Both the position numbers and the translations under genes were made by a program. A DNA stretch of 64,000 nt from Thiopseudomonas alkaliphila (GTDB lineage: Bacteria > Pseudomonadota > Gammaproteobacteria > Pseudomonadales > Pseudomonadaceae): contig NZ_CP012358.1 in assembly GCF_001267175.1 (NCBI RefSeq), forward strand, positions 248,001-312,000, given 5' to 3'. The first letter of the stretch is position 1. Each line of letters starts with the position of its first letter. The notes beneath the pieces are model-generated. The model made no database searches. It was given only the letters and a program-made list of their open reading frames with translations, and had not been told where the DNA came from. This document shows, piece by piece, positions 17,495 to 31,423 of this stretch.

Positions 17495-17851
17495 GATGTT
17501 TCCTTAACGTATGAGGTGTAGCTATAGCAGAAAAATAATTTATCGTGGTATTTAATGTGCTTTAAGAGTTCAGTATAGCGCTAAAAGTTCAATAAAATGA
17601 GTAATGGCAGTACGCTACTCAGAACCTAAGCAATAAATACTTTATTTCATAAAAACTATCAAGTGGTGCTTGCCCAGACAGGCTCGTGTGTCACTTATCC
17701 AGCGCTCATCTGAAACAGTGGTTCGTATAGTTATAGATTAATGCAGAGGGATTTGTAGATGATATTCGATCTGATTGATTGTTATTGCTAGTGAAAAATA
17801 ATGAGTATGAACTTAGCTCAATACACCTCATTAGGCGATTGTAATTGGCTA
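17495..17851. other. 357-bp intergenic region between ispD and the helical lipoprotein gene
   Basis: No gene, RNA or strong hairpin is visible. It is AT-rich next to the lipoprotein gene, where a -10-like TATACT occurs on the minus strand without a good -35. It should hold the lipoprotein promoter. Confidence 0.4.
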
Positions 17852-18577
17852 TTAGCTTTCGGCAGTAGAGGCGAGTTGTTGTTGGAAAATGACTAAATCT
17901 TCAGGGTAAGTGATTTTATAGTTGTCGCTACGGCCTTCAACTAAGCGGACACTTAAGCCCGCCGCTTCAATTGCTGAGGACTCATCAGTAATATTAAGGC
18001 CTTTTTGTAAAGCATATTCGAGACATTCGAGTAGGGTGTTTAGGCGAAACATCTGTGGAGTTAGAGCATGCCAAATAACACTACGATCAATAGTTTTTGC
18101 AATGCTTGCAAGTCTTTGAGTGTTTGGCTGTTGAAGCTTGAGTGTATCTTTAGCGCGGTAAGCTAAAATGCCACCGGCAGCGTTTGACTGACTCACTTCA
18201 TACAGTAATTTAAACAGGTCATTTTGTGCCAAGTTAGGGCGAGCTGCGTCGTGTACCAGTACCCAGTCATCGGCTAGGGCGCCATGGCTCTGAAGCGTTT
18301 TTAGAGCAAGAAGGACGGTGTCGGCTCGTTCTTTACCGCCTAAGCAGTTAATTACTTTAGGGTGTTGTGCTAGAGCTAAAGTTGGCCAATAGCTATCTTG
18401 GGCCGAGGTGGCAATTACTGCACCGAGTAAGTTAGGCAAAGTTAAAAAGCAGTCTGCAGTGTGCTCTAAAATAGTTTGTGTGGCCACTGTAAGGTACTGC
18501 TTGGGGAGTGAGGCGCCCATTCGGGTACCTATGCCTGCAGCAGGAATTATTAACCAAAAGTTAGGGAGTGCGTTCAT
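17852..18577 (-). CDS. ispD: 2-C-methyl-D-erythritol 4-phosphate cytidylyltransferase
   Basis: IspD transfers CMP from CTP to methylerythritol phosphate in the MEP pathway of isoprenoid synthesis. It has 241 residues. The nucleotide-binding loop is PAAGIGTRMGASLPKQYL (residues about 12-29). The conserved VHDAARPNL and AAGGILAYRAKDTLK blocks follow, with DESSAIEAAGLSVRLVEGR and ITYPEDL towards the C terminus. Its ATG overlaps the ftsB stop by four bases, the usual ftsB-ispD coupling. The partner ispF is not within the window next to it. Confidence 0.96.
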   Translation of the reverse strand: MNALPNFWLIIPAAGIGTRMGASLPKQYLTVATQTILEHTADCFLTLPNLLGAVIATSAQDSYWPTLALAQHPKVINCLGGKERADTVLLALKTLQSHGALADDWVLVHDAARPNLAQNDLFKLLYEVSQSNAAGGILAYRAKDTLKLQQPNTQRLASIAKTIDRSVIWHALTPQMFRLNTLLECLEYALQKGLNITDESSAIEAAGLSVRLVEGRSDNYKITYPEDLVIFQQQLASTAES

Positions 18578-18858
18578 GGAAGAATTAAGTAGAGAGTTTC
18601 ATCGTCTTTAATCATGCCTAGTTCTTGACGAGCTCTTTCTTCGACGGTTTCTAGGCCCTTTTTCAGTTCAATGATTTCTGCTTCTAGCACCAAGTTACGC
18701 TCAAGTAGCGTTTCGTTTTCCGCTTGCTGCTCTGCAATGCGCTCAGTTAGTCTTTCTACAGCTTTGATACCGTCTTCACCATTCCACAGTTGATACTGTA
18801 AAAAAACTGCGATCGCAACCAGGACAATAAAGATAGATAAGTAGGGGCGCTTAATCAT
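18574..18858 (-). CDS. ftsB: Cell division protein FtsB
   Basis: FtsB is a small bitopic divisome protein that forms the FtsQ-FtsB-FtsL complex and helps activate septal peptidoglycan synthesis. It has 94 residues. A short cytoplasmic N terminus and a transmembrane helix (about residues 5-20, LSIFIVLVAIAVFLQYQLW) are followed by a periplasmic coiled coil (about 30-72). The conserved end has ELGMIKDDETLYLI. It overlaps ispD by four bases and follows eno after a terminator-like hairpin, the order common in gammaproteobacteria. Confidence 0.95.
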   Translation of the reverse strand: MIKRPYLSIFIVLVAIAVFLQYQLWNGEDGIKAVERLTERIAEQQAENETLLERNLVLEAEIIELKKGLETVEERARQELGMIKDDETLYLILP

Positions 18859-18887
18859 GGTGATTTGGGTTCATATAGAGAGAAAAG

Positions 18888-18923
18888 AATCCCGAGCGAC
18901 TTTAGCTGAGTCAACTCGGGATT
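18888..18923 (-). terminator. Terminator-like hairpin after eno
   Basis: A 9-bp perfect stem (aatcccgag / ctcgggatt) encloses a further gact/agtc stem. On the minus strand it is followed by a U-rich but broken tract, and it lies between eno and ftsB. It may give partial read-through into ftsB-ispD. Confidence 0.65.
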
Positions 18924-18952
18924 GCGAATAAATCAGATGAATTTATTCTAAC

Positions 18953-23111
<4,159 letters not shown>

Positions 23112-24998
23112 ATGAGTGTTGAAACCCTTGGCTTTCAAACTGAAGTCAAACAATTACTGCATCTGATGATTCATTCTTTGTATTCCAACAAAGAAATTTT
23201 TGTGCGTGAACTCATTTCTAACGCTTCAGATGCGGTCGATAAATTGCGCTTTGAAGCCTTGGCTAAGCCAGAGTTATTAGCGGAAGATCCGGAACTAAAA
23301 ATTCGCGTTAGCTTTGATGAAGAGGCTAAGACGTTAACCATTGAAGATAATGGCATTGGGATGAATCGCGAAGAGGTGATCGCACACCTTGGTACCATCG
23401 CCAAATCAGGTACTGCAGATTTTTTAAAGAGTTTAACCGGCGATCAGAAAAAAGATTCGCAATTAATTGGTCAGTTTGGGGTGGGCTTCTATTCGGCCTT
23501 TATCGTAGCGAAGCAGGTGGATGTGTATACCCGTCGTGCCGGTGAAAGTGCTGAGCAAGGTGTGCTTTGGAGTTCTAAAGGCGAGGGTGAGTTTGATCTG
23601 TCACCGATAACTAAAGAAAGCCGCGGCACTAAAATTGTTCTGCATTTAAAAGACGATGAAACTGAGTTTGCCGATGGCTGGCGCTTGCGCAACATTATTA
23701 CCAAGTACTCCGATCATGTGGCGTTACCGATTGAATTGCCAAAACAAGTCAATGCTGAAGAGGAGCAGGCAAGTGAAGAGTGGGAAGTGGTCAACCGCGC
23801 TAGTGCGCTTTGGACTCGCTCACGCTCTGAAGTGAAAGACGAAGAGTATCAAGAGTTTTATAAACATGTAGCCCATGACTTTGAAGACCCATTAACTTGG
23901 AGTCATAACAAGGTTGAGGGCAAGCTTGAATATACTTCATTGTTATACATTCCTAAGCGTGCGCCCTTTGATTTGTATCACCGCGAGGCACCTAAAGGCT
24001 TAAAGTTGTACGTGCAGCGGGTATTTATTATGGATCAGGCAGAAGAGTTTTTGCCGCTGTATCTGCGCTTTGTCAAAGGAATTGTCGATTCTAACGATTT
24101 ATCTTTAAACGTCTCCCGTGAAATTCTGCAAAAAGATCCAGTGATCGATAGCATGAAAACCGCTCTGACTAAGCGAGTGCTGGATATGCTGGAGAAAATG
24201 GCAAAGAATCAACCAGAAGATTATCAGACGTTCTGGAAGGCCTTTGGTCAAGTGTTAAAAGAAGGCCCTGCCGAAGACTTTGCTAACAAAGAAAAAGTAG
24301 CCGGTTTACTGCGCTTTGCTTCAACCCATAATGGCAATGCCGAGCAGAATGTTAGTCTTGCAAGTTACCTAGAGCGGATGCAGGAAGGTCAAGATAAGAT
24401 TTATTTCTTAACCGGTGAAAGCTACGATCAGGTAAAAAATAGCCCACACCTTGAGGTTTTCCGTAAAAAAGGTATTGAGGTGCTGTTGCTTACTGACCGT
24501 ATTGATGAGTGGCTGATGAGCTATCTCACCGAGTTTGAGGGTAAAGCCTTAGTTGACGTAGCACGGGGTGATTTAGATTTAGGCGCCCTTGATTCAGAAG
24601 AGGACAAAAAAGCTCAAGAGGCGGTGGCTAAAGAAAAAGAGGGCTTAATTGAGCGCTTGACAGAAGTTTTGAAAGAACAGGTCGCAGAGGTGCGAGTGTC
24701 CCATCGCCTAACTGAGTCTCCGGCTATTTTAGCTATTGGCGAGCAAGATCTCGGCTTGCAGATGCGCCAAATCTTAGAAGCCAGTGGTCAGGCGGTGCCT
24801 GAGTCTAAGCCGATTTTTGAAATCAACCCAACGCATCCCTTGGTCGCCAAGCTGGATGCCGAAGCGAATCAGCAGCGCTTTGCTGACTTAGCCCTAGTCT
24901 TGTTTGATCAGGCGGCATTAGCCGCGGGTGATCATCTCAAGGATCCGGCGGCTTATGTTCAGCGCTTGAATAAATTGCTGCTTGAGTTGTCTGCTTAA
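23112..24998 (+). CDS. htpG: Molecular chaperone HtpG (Hsp90 family)
   Basis: HtpG is the cytosolic bacterial Hsp90, an ATP-dependent dimeric chaperone. It has 628 residues. The GHKL ATP site is visible: [14 protein letters not shown] (Asn contacting Mg-ATP), [21 protein letters not shown] and [12 protein letters not shown]. The middle domain has the catalytic-loop segment [10 protein letters not shown], and a C-terminal dimerisation domain follows. It is preceded by a clear RpoH-type promoter and followed by a strong terminator, so it is a monocistronic heat-shock gene. Confidence 0.98.
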   Translation: MSVETLGFQTEVKQLLHLMIHSLYSNKEIFVRELISNASDAVDKLRFEALAKPELLAEDPELKIRVSFDEEAKTLTIEDNGIGMNREEVIAHLGTIAKSGTADFLKSLTGDQKKDSQLIGQFGVGFYSAFIVAKQVDVYTRRAGESAEQGVLWSSKGEGEFDLSPITKESRGTKIVLHLKDDETEFADGWRLRNIITKYSDHVALPIELPKQVNAEEEQASEEWEVVNRASALWTRSRSEVKDEEYQEFYKHVAHDFEDPLTWSHNKVEGKLEYTSLLYIPKRAPFDLYHREAPKGLKLYVQRVFIMDQAEEFLPLYLRFVKGIVDSNDLSLNVSREILQKDPVIDSMKTALTKRVLDMLEKMAKNQPEDYQTFWKAFGQVLKEGPAEDFANKEKVAGLLRFASTHNGNAEQNVSLASYLERMQEGQDKIYFLTGESYDQVKNSPHLEVFRKKGIEVLLLTDRIDEWLMSYLTEFEGKALVDVARGDLDLGALDSEEDKKAQEAVAKEKEGLIERLTEVLKEQVAEVRVSHRLTESPAILAIGEQDLGLQMRQILEASGQAVPESKPIFEINPTHPLVAKLDAEANQQRFADLALVLFDQAALAAGDHLKDPAAYVQRLNKLLLELSA

Positions 24999-25017
24999 GA
25001 TGGAGTCTGTAGCGCAC

Positions 25018-25048
25018 AAAGCCTGAGGGATTATCCTCAGGCTTTTTT
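25018..25048 (+). terminator. Rho-independent terminator after htpG
   Basis: An 11-bp perfect stem (aaagcctgagg / cctcaggcttt) with a 6-nt loop is followed by TTT. Confidence 0.95.
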
Positions 25049-25101
25049 GTTTTGGCTAAGTCAGTTCACTTAGCTGGTGTAAGAGTAGGAGTGTGTACGC
25101 G

Positions 25102-25866
25102 GTGAGGCAACTGTTTCGAGCGCCCAAAATTTTAGCCGAAGTTGAGGATGAGCACGGTTTGATTCGTGTGGTTGAACGGGGGCTGTATCGTTTTTTAGAG
25201 TTTGGCCAAACCCAAGCTGAGCAAAGCCGTGTACTGACTGCCGATCCGGCTTGGTTAGAGTATGACTATGCGCGGGCCATGCTGTTAGCTGCGCTACTGC
25301 ATCCGCAGCCTGAGAGCGCATTATTTTTAGGTTTAGGGGCTGGGACCGTCACCCATGCTTGCTTAAAGGCTTTACCTGATCTATTTGATGTTGAAGTGAT
25401 TGAGCTACGCGCCGAGGTGCTGCGTTTAGCTGAACAGTATTTGGGATTTCCCCAGGATGAGCGGTTAACGATCCGCATTGGTGATGCCCATCGGCTGTTA
25501 TCCAGTGCGGAGCGGAGCGACTTGATCTTTGTTGATTTGTATCTAGAAGAGGGGCCTGATCAAGGGCATTTGCAGTGGGGCTTTTTACGGCATTGTTATG
25601 ATCTACTAGAGCCTGGTGGTTGGTTGATTATTAATCAGTGGGCAACCTGGGAAGGGAAGCCCTTAGGTGCACCTATTTTACGCGGGGTGTTTGGGCGAAA
25701 TTACTGGGAAATTCCTGTAACCGATGGCAATGTGATTGTCTTAGTGCCGCAGCATGATAGTGCCCAGTTAGATCTTGCGACGCTGCGCAACCGAGCCATG
25801 CAAGTGACAGCTCAGTTAGGTTTTGATCTGCGTTATTTAATCAATAAAATTCGCCCAGCCAGTTAA
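25102..25866 (+). CDS. Spermidine-synthase-like (SpeE-type fold) protein
   Basis: This is a Rossmann-fold protein of the polyamine aminopropyltransferase group, about 254 residues. The nucleotide-binding loop is ALFLGLGAGTVTHACL (residues about 75-90), with acidic VEVIELRAEV after it. The active-site-like acidic strand is DLIFVDLYLEEGPDQGHLQW. Many such stand-alone proteins are of unproven substrate, and no S-adenosylmethionine decarboxylase gene is nearby, so true spermidine synthase activity is uncertain. The start GTG at 25102 is preferred because TAGGAG at 25086-25091 gives normal spacing; the in-frame GTG at 25093 is too close to it. Confidence 0.8.
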   Translation: MRQLFRAPKILAEVEDEHGLIRVVERGLYRFLEFGQTQAEQSRVLTADPAWLEYDYARAMLLAALLHPQPESALFLGLGAGTVTHACLKALPDLFDVEVIELRAEVLRLAEQYLGFPQDERLTIRIGDAHRLLSSAERSDLIFVDLYLEEGPDQGHLQWGFLRHCYDLLEPGGWLIINQWATWEGKPLGAPILRGVFGRNYWEIPVTDGNVIVLVPQHDSAQLDLATLRNRAMQVTAQLGFDLRYLINKIRPAS

Positions 25867-25874
25867 TAGTACAG

Positions 25875-26153
25875 TTAACGCACAGTGGAAGAATTATGTT
25901 GATGGCTGGTTTTTTGTGCTGGCTTGTTCGGCATTTGTTTGACCTTAGAGCGTAGCGATAAGGGCAGCAGAACCATCCCTGAAATCAGCAATCCAGCAGA
26001 GATATAACCTAAAATGCCAGCAATTAAAGAGTAAGAGGTTTCCCCAAGGGCTTCGCGGTTAATAATGGCGCTTAGCCAATCGTAATAAATTTGTCCAGAA
26101 AGGCAGCCAACGCCTAAAAAAATAAGTAATACACCTAAATACATTATTTTCAT
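25875..26153 (-). CDS. Small hypothetical inner-membrane protein, two transmembrane segments
   Basis: I do not recognise the family. The 92-residue protein has an N-terminal hydrophobic segment (about residues 4-20, YLGVLLIFLGVGCLSG) and a second one (about 42-66, LIAGILGYISAGLLISGMVL). A basic, hydrophilic tail rich in Gln, His and Ser follows. It converges on the spermidine-synthase-like gene with only 8 bp between the stops and lies upstream of the serine hydrolase gene on the opposite side. Coding is supported by the clean hydrophobic pattern and lack of alternatives. Confidence 0.6.
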   Translation of the reverse strand: MKIMYLGVLLIFLGVGCLSGQIYYDWLSAIINREALGETSYSLIAGILGYISAGLLISGMVLLPLSLRSKVKQMPNKPAQKTSHQHNSSTVR

Positions 26154-26240
26154 TTTGTTAGCCTAAAATCCCCTATTAAGGGTGGTCAATCCATGATGAT
26201 GAGTAGTAAAGAGCAATGGCTAGGGTTACTAATATTGTCC

Positions 26241-27398
26241 TTAACTAAGTAATTCGGTCACTTTATGGGTTAATCGCTGGGCTCTAGGGTCCATTAATAC
26301 ATAAGGGCCTAGGCTGTTTGTGACGAAGGCAAAGGCCACATTTTTTGCCGCATTCGCGCAACCGAGTGTACCACCCGCACCGGGGTGACCGAAAGAATTT
26401 GCAAATAAATTAAAGCGAGCAGTGGCAGGTTGTGTTTGATCAAGCATGATGCCTAAGCCAAAACGGGTAGCTAAGCCTAAAGTTTGATCTAGCCCCACAC
26501 TGTGCTGGCGACACATGTTTGCAAGACTTGCAGGCTCTAGCAGCTGGCCACTAAGTAACGTGTGATAAAAGCTGGCTAAAGCACGTGCGGTGCCATGAAT
26601 GTTTGCCGCAGGTTGCTGCATGGTACGCCATTGCGGGGTATTGGTTTGATTAAGCATCCCTGGCGGATTATTAAACGCTAAGTGGGTCAAGCTTTGAGGC
26701 TGTTGTAGGCGTGTCATGAGTTGTTGGGCAGCATTATCCCCAACCGTTTTTAAGCGACTAACATCGCTAACCCTTGTTAGCTGTTCAGCAGTCAAGCCAA
26801 GATATAAGTCTAATGCTAAAGGCTGGCAAAGAGACTGCTGAATAAACTCGCCTGGCATTAAGCCTGTTACTTGTCGAACCAGCTCGCCCGTTAGCCAGCC
26901 AAAAGTCATCGGAGCATAGCCATGGTGAGTAGCGCTGGGTGTCCACCATGGCGCTTGAGCAGCTACTGCTTGGGTCATGCATGGCCAGTCGTACAGTGCT
27001 TGAGCGAGTAGTGGACGAGAGATTGCCGGTATGGCAGCTTGATGGTTAAGCAGCTGGGCAACGGTAATTTGCTCTTTACCGGCTTGGGCAAAAGCCGGCC
27101 AGTAGTCTGCAACTGGGCGCTCTAACGCCAGTTTTCCTTGCTCGACCAGTAATAAAATCGCGGCACTGATAATGGGCTTACCAGCAGAAAATAAGTTAAC
27201 TAAGGTGTTCTCTTGCCAAGGCTGAGTGCGAGCGCGATCGCTATAGCCGGCCCACAAATCCACTACCACCTCGCCTTCATGCATCACGCAGAGTGCCGCG
27301 CCCCGTTGCTCTGGGCTATTAAATAATTGAGCAAACTCTGTAGCCAGTGAGCTAAAAGCTGGGGTGTAGGTGCCATTTAATTGGTCAAGTGCAAGCAT
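26241..27398 (-). CDS. Serine hydrolase of the beta-lactamase/class C esterase family (EstB-like)
   Basis: This is a penicillin-binding-like serine hydrolase (PF00144), 385 residues, with no clear signal peptide, so probably cytoplasmic. The nucleophile motif SxxK is NLFSAGKPIISAA (SAGK, Ser about residue 71). The Tyr motif is HHGYAPMTFGW (YAP), and the third motif region is FGHPGAGGTLGCAN with HPGAGG in place of KTG, typical of EstB-type esterases. It follows dinG after three bases and is likely co-transcribed with it. The substrate is unknown; esterase or lactamase-like activity is the family expectation. Confidence 0.87.
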   Translation of the reverse strand: MLALDQLNGTYTPAFSSLATEFAQLFNSPEQRGAALCVMHEGEVVVDLWAGYSDRARTQPWQENTLVNLFSAGKPIISAAILLLVEQGKLALERPVADYWPAFAQAGKEQITVAQLLNHQAAIPAISRPLLAQALYDWPCMTQAVAAQAPWWTPSATHHGYAPMTFGWLTGELVRQVTGLMPGEFIQQSLCQPLALDLYLGLTAEQLTRVSDVSRLKTVGDNAAQQLMTRLQQPQSLTHLAFNNPPGMLNQTNTPQWRTMQQPAANIHGTARALASFYHTLLSGQLLEPASLANMCRQHSVGLDQTLGLATRFGLGIMLDQTQPATARFNLFANSFGHPGAGGTLGCANAAKNVAFAFVTNSLGPYVLMDPRAQRLTHKVTELLS

Positions 27399-27401
27399 GG
27401 T

Positions 27402-29546
27402 TTAGTAATCAATTTGGCGTTTAAAGGGCGGTAGCGAGTTTAATATGGCTTTACCATAACGCTGAGTTACTACTCGGCGATCGAGTAAGGTGACCGAGCC
27501 TTTATCTTGCTCGTTACGCAATAAGCGGCCACACGCTTGCACTAACTTTAGCGAGGCATCGGGCACCGCAATTTCCATAAAGGGGTTGCCACCACGGGCT
27601 TCAATCCATTCTGCTAGGGCAGCTTCTACTGGATCATCGGGAACCGTGAAGGGAATTTTGGCAATGACGACGTGTTCGCAATAGGCGCCCGGTAAGTCTA
27701 CCCCTTCAGCAAAACTGGCTAACCCGAAAAGAGTCGATTTTTTTCCTTGATCAATTCGGGCTTTATGTTGATTTAAGGTTTCTTGGCGCGATAAGTGGCC
27801 CTGTACCAGCACTTGTTGTCGCCAATCAGCTTCTAAACCATCAAACACATCTTGCATTTGTCGTCTAGACGAAAACAATACTAAGCTGCCTTGCGCCTGC
27901 TCAAGAATAGAGGGTAGTTCACGAATAATGGCGGCGGTATGGGCTTCGGCTTGGCGTGGATCAGCCTTCAGGTCAGGCACATGTAAAACACCAGCTTGCT
28001 CGTAGGAAAAAGGGCTAGGTGCTATGGCAGTGACAGTGGATTTAGGTAAGCCTGCGCGCATACTAAAGCGGGTAAAGTTACCGAGCGCAGTTAAGGTGGC
28101 GGAAGTAACAATCGCGCCATAAGCTTGATTCCATAGGGACTGCCTTAAAGTCTGGGCCGCTAAAATAGGGCTAGCATTCACTTCAATATCCATACTGCCG
28201 CGCTCTGGCACTGACAACCAGCGCGCATTTGGTGGCTCATCGACGGCATCTTCGGCGGTGAAGGTAGTCCATAATGAGAAATTAGCTTCGGCCCGTGCCA
28301 GTAAGCTACCAAATAAGGGATACCATTCTTCTGCTTGCGCGGCGGTGATGCCTAAGCTGGTGTCTTCATCCATTACTTTTTTTAGTAACTCAGTGACAGA
28401 GGAAAGTTGGGTTACTAGCTGGGAGAATCCTTGTTTTAGCTGGCTGCCGAGCTCAAGTAATGGCTCAGGGATAATGCCGCCAATAAAACGATAGCGGGGA
28501 GCCTCGTAACTTTCCTGTTGGGCTCCCCAGTCAAAAGCAGCGATCTCTTCACAAGCATTAAACATAAATTGTTGTAATGGCCGTAACTCTTTAGCGCTGA
28601 CGGTGGCTTGCTCTAGCAAACGGCCTAAATCACCAGGAATGGGGTTTTGTGCTAGCAAACGGGTGAGGTTTTTATCTACTTGGTTTAGCCAGTCGGCCGT
28701 GCTTTTAAGGCGCGTTTGGTAAGCGAAATGATTAATGGCTTTGTCTGGCAGATGGTGGCCTTCATCAAAAATATACAAGGTGTTTTTAGGGGACGGCAAG
28801 ACGGCGCCACCGCCCAGTGCTAAGTCGGCCAACACCATGTCATGGTTAGTGACAATCACATCGGCTTTGGTCATACCTTCACGGGCTTTGTAAAACACAC
28901 ATTGCTCAAAGTTAGGGCAATGTCGGCCGGTGCATTGGCTGTGGTCAGTGGTAACTTGTGACCATTGCTGATCCTCTAAGGTGGTAGGCCAGCTATCCCG
29001 GTCACCATCCCAGCGTCCACTGGCTAAGCGCTCCATCATTTTTGAAAGTAACTCAAGGTTTTCTTGATTGACTTCAATTCGAAAACCTTCATCGGCAAAT
29101 AGTTCTGCTGTGGTGCCTTGGGCATGACCTTCTTGTAATAAGATATCAAGCTTAGAGAGGCATAGGTAACGGCCACGCCCTTTGGCCAGGGCAAAACTAA
29201 ACTGTAGCCCGCTGTTTTTAATCAGGTCGGGTAAGTCTTTATGGATAATTTGCTCTTGTAGCGCCACAGTTGCTGTGGCTAGTACTAGGTTTTTCTGCGC
29301 GCGCTTAGCAATAGGAATGGCAGCTAGGCTATAGGCTACCGTTTTACCGGTACCGGTGCCTGCTTCAATGGCAATAATGGCCGGTTCACCCTCACGCACA
29401 CCTTCTTCATCAACCTCAATTGCGCCGACGGCTTTGGCTACTTCGGCAATCATCAGTCGTTGGCCATAGCGAGGCTTAAGCGCTTTTTGCTCTAAAAAGC
29501 GACTGTAAGCAGACTGAATAGTGTGTTTTAGCTCGTTGTCTAGCAT
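27402..29546 (-). CDS. dinG: ATP-dependent DNA helicase DinG
   Basis: DinG is an XPD-like superfamily 2 5'-to-3' helicase with a 4Fe-4S cluster that resolves R-loops and other structures. It has 714 residues from ATG 29546 (MLDNELKHTIQSAYSRFLEQ), the start that matches Pseudomonas DinG; a TTG 12 bases upstream is less likely. Walker A is AIEAGTGTGKTVAYSLAAIP. The iron-sulfur cysteines lie in YLCLSKL and CTGRHCPNFEQC. The Walker B box is YIFDEGHHLPD, and motif VI is ACGRLLRNEQDKG near the C terminus. No LexA box was identified. Confidence 0.95.
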   Translation of the reverse strand: MLDNELKHTIQSAYSRFLEQKALKPRYGQRLMIAEVAKAVGAIEVDEEGVREGEPAIIAIEAGTGTGKTVAYSLAAIPIAKRAQKNLVLATATVALQEQIIHKDLPDLIKNSGLQFSFALAKGRGRYLCLSKLDILLQEGHAQGTTAELFADEGFRIEVNQENLELLSKMMERLASGRWDGDRDSWPTTLEDQQWSQVTTDHSQCTGRHCPNFEQCVFYKAREGMTKADVIVTNHDMVLADLALGGGAVLPSPKNTLYIFDEGHHLPDKAINHFAYQTRLKSTADWLNQVDKNLTRLLAQNPIPGDLGRLLEQATVSAKELRPLQQFMFNACEEIAAFDWGAQQESYEAPRYRFIGGIIPEPLLELGSQLKQGFSQLVTQLSSVTELLKKVMDEDTSLGITAAQAEEWYPLFGSLLARAEANFSLWTTFTAEDAVDEPPNARWLSVPERGSMDIEVNASPILAAQTLRQSLWNQAYGAIVTSATLTALGNFTRFSMRAGLPKSTVTAIAPSPFSYEQAGVLHVPDLKADPRQAEAHTAAIIRELPSILEQAQGSLVLFSSRRQMQDVFDGLEADWRQQVLVQGHLSRQETLNQHKARIDQGKKSTLFGLASFAEGVDLPGAYCEHVVIAKIPFTVPDDPVEAALAEWIEARGGNPFMEIAVPDASLKLVQACGRLLRNEQDKGSVTLLDRRVVTQRYGKAILNSLPPFKRQIDY

Positions 29547-29675
29547 GGGGTAAGGCAAATCCTAGTGCTGCACTAGCGCTGAAATATAGGGCTAGCTGTA
29601 TGTATAATCAGTTTGTGGGCAGTGTATAATAATTGGCATTGTTTAAGAAGTGATACAGCTAAAGGTAAATCTTTG

Positions 29676-30164
29676 ATGAAGAGCACGCTATGTGTTTGTG
29701 GCAGTGGGCAAGCTGCACAGTATTGTTGTCTGCCTTTACATCAAGGGCAGTGGGCTGAGACGCCAGAGCAGTTAATGCGTTCGCGCTATGCTGCGTTTGT
29801 TGAGCAACAGATTGATTATTTGGTGAATACTACTCATCCAGCACAACAGCACGGATTAGATTTGCCTGCCATTTGGCAGTGGAGTCAGAGGAGCCAATGG
29901 CAAGGGCTAGAGGTATTACATTGGGATTATTTAAATCCTGAGCAAACCTTAGCTACGGTTAGTTTTATTGCGCGCTGGGCAGAAGCTGGTGTAGCCCAAC
30001 AACATCAAGAATGCTCGTTGTTTATTCGCCGCGCTGATCAGCGTTGGTATTTTTTAGATCCAACGGTGCAGGTAAAAACTAAGCGTAATGAGCCTTGCCC
30101 ATGCTTAAGCGGTAAAAAAATTAAGCAGTGTTGTCTAAGGGAGTTAGCTTTACAAAAACAGTAA
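29676..30164 (+). CDS. YchJ-family SEC-C motif protein
   Basis: This is a small zinc-binding protein of 162 residues with SEC-C motifs at both ends: CVCGSGQAAQYCC at the N terminus and EPCPCLSGKKIKQCC at the C terminus. The UPF0225/YchJ core between them has LMRSRYAAFVEQQIDYLVNTTHP and the WYFLDP-type end. Its function is not established. The start at 29676 is chosen because the family begins right before the CxCGSG motif and AAAGG lies upstream; an in-frame ATG at 29613 would add 21 unrelated residues. It lies divergent from dinG and upstream of pyrD. Confidence 0.9.
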   Translation: MKSTLCVCGSGQAAQYCCLPLHQGQWAETPEQLMRSRYAAFVEQQIDYLVNTTHPAQQHGLDLPAIWQWSQRSQWQGLEVLHWDYLNPEQTLATVSFIARWAEAGVAQQHQECSLFIRRADQRWYFLDPTVQVKTKRNEPCPCLSGKKIKQCCLRELALQKQ

Positions 30165-30275
30165 AGAAAGTAAGGGACGTGTTATACCAGTATAAGTAAG
30201 CGTGAGTGAAATGTGCTTCATAAAATTTAAAGGGTATACTGCAGCTACTTTATTTATCTGTTAGACATATTGGCT

Positions 30276-31298
30276 ATGTATTCTCTTGCTCGCAATCTTC
30301 TTTTTAAACTTGCTCCAGAAACCGCTCACGAACTTTCCATTGATTTAATTGGTGCTGCTGGCCGTTTAGGTGTTTCTGGAGCGCTATGTAAAGCGCCTCA
30401 GTCATTACCAGTAAATGTCATGGGGATTCAATTTCCGAATCCAGTGGGATTAGCCGCTGGCCTTGATAAAAATGGTGAGGCCATTTTAGGGCTTGCACAG
30501 ATGGGCTTTGGCTTTATTGAGGTGGGTACCGTAACGCCGCGTCCACAACCTGGTAATCCCAAACCGCGTTTATTTAGAATCCCAGAGAAGCAGGCGATTA
30601 TTAACCGTATGGGCTTTAATAATCATGGCGTGGATTACTTACTACAGCGTGTGCAGGCTGCTAATTATCAAGGCGTACTAGGGATTAACATTGGTAAAAA
30701 TATTGATACCCCTGTTGAGCGTGCTGAAGAAGATTATTTGATTTGCTTAGAGAAAGTGTACAACCACGCCAGTTATGTAACGGTCAATGTGAGCTCGCCT
30801 AACACACCCGGTTTACGCAGCTTACAGTTTGGTGAGTCATTGATTAACTTATTGGAAGCCTTGCGCCGTAAACAAGAAGACTTAACGGCTGAATGGGGCA
30901 AGCGTGTGCCGTTAGCGATTAAAATTGCGCCTGATATGACCGATGAAGAAGTGTGTCAGGTTGCTAAAATACTGCGTGAAACAGGAATGGATGCGGTAAT
31001 TGCTAGCAACACCACACTGGATAAAACAGAGGTAGAACACTTGGCATTTGGTAATGAAGCAGGTGGCTTATCCGGTGCGCCTGTGCGCCATAAGAGTACT
31101 CATGTAGTCAGTGTGTTAGCTGAAGAGCTTAAGGGCGAGCTGCCGATTATTGCTGTAGGTGGAATTACTGAAGGGCAGCATGCCGCAGAAAAAATTGCGG
31201 CTGGCGCCAGTTTGGTACAAATTTATACAGGTTTTATGTATCAGGGGCCGCGCTTAATTCGTGAGGCTATTGATCATATTGCGCAGCTTCCTCGTTAA
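30276..31298 (+). CDS. pyrD: Dihydroorotate dehydrogenase (quinone), class 2
   Basis: PyrD oxidises dihydroorotate to orotate in pyrimidine synthesis and passes electrons to membrane quinone. It has 340 residues from ATG 30276 ([20 protein letters not shown]), matching the family's amphipathic N-terminal helix; a TTG six bases upstream is unlikely. FMN-binding blocks are [15 protein letters not shown] and [19 protein letters not shown]. The class 2 catalytic Ser lies in [17 protein letters not shown], and the C-terminal phosphate site is [21 protein letters not shown]. It is followed by a long perfect hairpin. Confidence 0.97.
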   Translation: MYSLARNLLFKLAPETAHELSIDLIGAAGRLGVSGALCKAPQSLPVNVMGIQFPNPVGLAAGLDKNGEAILGLAQMGFGFIEVGTVTPRPQPGNPKPRLFRIPEKQAIINRMGFNNHGVDYLLQRVQAANYQGVLGINIGKNIDTPVERAEEDYLICLEKVYNHASYVTVNVSSPNTPGLRSLQFGESLINLLEALRRKQEDLTAEWGKRVPLAIKIAPDMTDEEVCQVAKILRETGMDAVIASNTTLDKTEVEHLAFGNEAGGLSGAPVRHKSTHVVSVLAEELKGELPIIAVGGITEGQHAAEKIAAGASLVQIYTGFMYQGPRLIREAIDHIAQLPR

Positions 31299-31309
31299 CT
31301 TACTATCTT

Positions 31310-31344
31310 GTTACTCCTAGCGCATACTTTGCGCTAGGAGTAAC
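31310..31344. terminator. Perfect 15-bp hairpin after pyrD
   Basis: gttactcctagcgca and tgcgctaggagtaac form a perfect 15-bp stem with a 5-nt loop, 11 bp past the pyrD stop and before the efflux operon promoter. It has no U-tract, so intrinsic termination is uncertain. Confidence 0.6.
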
Positions 31345-31364
31345 GTAAATTCCCCGTAAAGTTT

Positions 31365-31393
31365 CTGACATCCTGAAATTAGCCTGCTATCTT
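31365..31393 (+). promoter_or_regulatory. Candidate sigma-70 promoter of the Mux-type efflux operon
   Basis: CTGACA (31365-31370) and TATCTT (31388-31393) are separated by 17 bp, about 30 bp upstream of the muxA ATG. The match to consensus is moderate. Confidence 0.45.
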
Positions 31394-31423
31394 GCACACT
31401 CCCAAGGAATGTGACGGTTAATC

